NCBI GenBank assembly: GCA_013330285.1
Contig: DUIP01000142.1
Span: 1-5,091, forward strand
Reading direction: 5' to 3'
Source of the DNA: Candidatus Poseidoniaceae archaeon
Lineage (GTDB): Archaea; Thermoplasmatota; Poseidoniia; Poseidoniales; Poseidoniaceae
Length of the DNA: 5,091 nt
In this document: positions 4,640 to 5,091 of the stretch, one piece after another
How positions within the stretch are numbered: the stretch's first letter is position 1
Layout of the letters: every line of letters begins with the position of its first letter
Notes under the pieces: model-generated
What the model was told of the DNA's origin: nothing
Seen by the model: only the letters and a program-made list of their open reading frames with translations
The model's database searches: none
Position numbers and translations under genes: made by a program

Positions 4640-5091
4640 TCTTCGATGTTAATCACGTCTTCCCATTCGACTTCAGCCTTGATTCCAATATCTTTTGGCG
4701 TTTCCCAGTCGTTATCCAACGCCCCATCCCAGTCTTCCTCTTTGGTCTCATTTCCTTCCTCACTCAAGTCAGAAGTGGCTTGAGGCTCAGGGTTTGCCGC
4801 CTCTTCTTTGGTATGGAGGGGTTCAACATGCTCGACAATCTTTTGAATTTCTTGATCCTCATGGTGACGGACAAGTAATTTCGCCAGCACTGACCTATGC
4901 ATTGCAATACCTGTGATTGCAGCGATGATGTGACCGAGCATCATCACGGTTTGGAAGTCATCAACAACAGAACTGATCATGGCAACACTGCCGGCATACG
5001 CATAACCGAACGCAAGACCCCAAGGCAGTGCATTGTTGGTATTGAGCAGTTTGAGATCGGAACCAAAACCCCGAGAAGTGAGGGACCAAAT
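4636..5091 (-). CDS. Unrecognised membrane protein with acidic C-terminal tail, partial (C-terminal 151 residues)
   Basis: The frame is open without a stop to the right edge, so the true start lies outside; the ATG at 4980 falls within a hydrophobic segment pair and is not a convincing start. Visible parts: a hydrophilic stretch (SRGFGSDLKLLNTNN), a hydrophobic segment (about 5031-4966; LPWGLAFGYAYAGSVAMISS), a second one (about 4947-4900; TVMMLGHIIAAITGIAM), then a basic turn (LAKLLVRHH) and about 80 residues of Glu/Asp-rich low-complexity tail ending in VINIED. By the positive-inside rule the basic turn and tail should be cytoplasmic. I recognise no family and no catalytic motif. Its stop codon overlaps the stop of the convergent FtsZ-family gene by 4 bases, so no terminator fits between them. 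Confidence 0.75.
   Translation of the reverse strand: MWSLTSRGFGSDLKLLNTNNALPWGLAFGYAYAGSVAMISSVVDDFQTVMMLGHIIAAITGIAMHRSVLAKLLVRHHEDQEIQKIVEHVEPLHTKEEAANPEPQATSDLSEEGNETKEEDWDGALDNDWETPKDIGIKAEVEWEDVINIED

Noticed and set aside
4636..4980. A complete 114-residue protein starting at the ATG at 4980.
   Set aside because: The frame remains open to the window edge and the upstream residues continue a hydrophobic segment, so the gene is a truncated longer one.

Overview
This window looks archaeal, most likely from a planktonic Thermoplasmatota lineage such as Marine Group II (Candidatus Poseidoniales). That assignment is an inference and was not searched. The start sites carry GGTGA, GGAGG or GAGGTGA motifs that match an archaeal 16S 3' end, and a plausible archaeal TATA box is visible. 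The gene set (b6-type cytochrome b, Rieske protein, divergent FtsZ-family protein) fits. Genes are packed tightly and composition is moderate in GC. There are no mobile elements, tRNAs, rRNAs or CRISPR arrays.

Left part (1-3148, all minus strand, read right to left): a five-gene cluster for a quinol-oxidising cytochrome b/Rieske complex. In order of transcription it encodes (i) a secreted, membrane-anchored protein with a Reeler / choice-of-anchor-V-like domain and a CxCH motif, (ii) an unrecognised small protein with two membrane helices, (iii) a Tat-type Rieske iron-sulfur protein, (iv) a cytochrome b6-like subunit with four heme-ligand histidines plus a cysteine matching the heme c(i) attachment site of b6f complexes, and (v) the start of a subunit IV (PetD)-like protein cut by the window edge. 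Gaps range from a 1-base overlap to 17 bases and each gene has its own Shine-Dalgarno site, so this is almost certainly one operon. No cytochrome c1/f or cupredoxin is visible. Genes (i) and (ii) are the candidates for lineage-specific subunits, and (i) could occupy the place of the c-type acceptor.

Middle (about 3149-3376): a divergent intergenic region with a good TATA-like box for the plus strand, a weaker one for the minus strand, a T6/A6 tract and a 9-base direct repeat.

Right part (3377-4639, plus strand): a 97-residue TPR protein followed 51 bases later by a 305-residue FtsZ-family protein. The latter keeps the GGGTGTGA signature and the catalytic T7 loop (NxDxxD) but lacks several guanine-site asparagines and the usual C-terminal tail. 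They probably form a two-gene operon.

Right edge (4636-5091, minus strand): the C-terminal 151 residues of an unrecognised membrane protein with a long acidic tail. Its stop codon overlaps the stop of the FtsZ-family gene by 4 bases, in convergent orientation.
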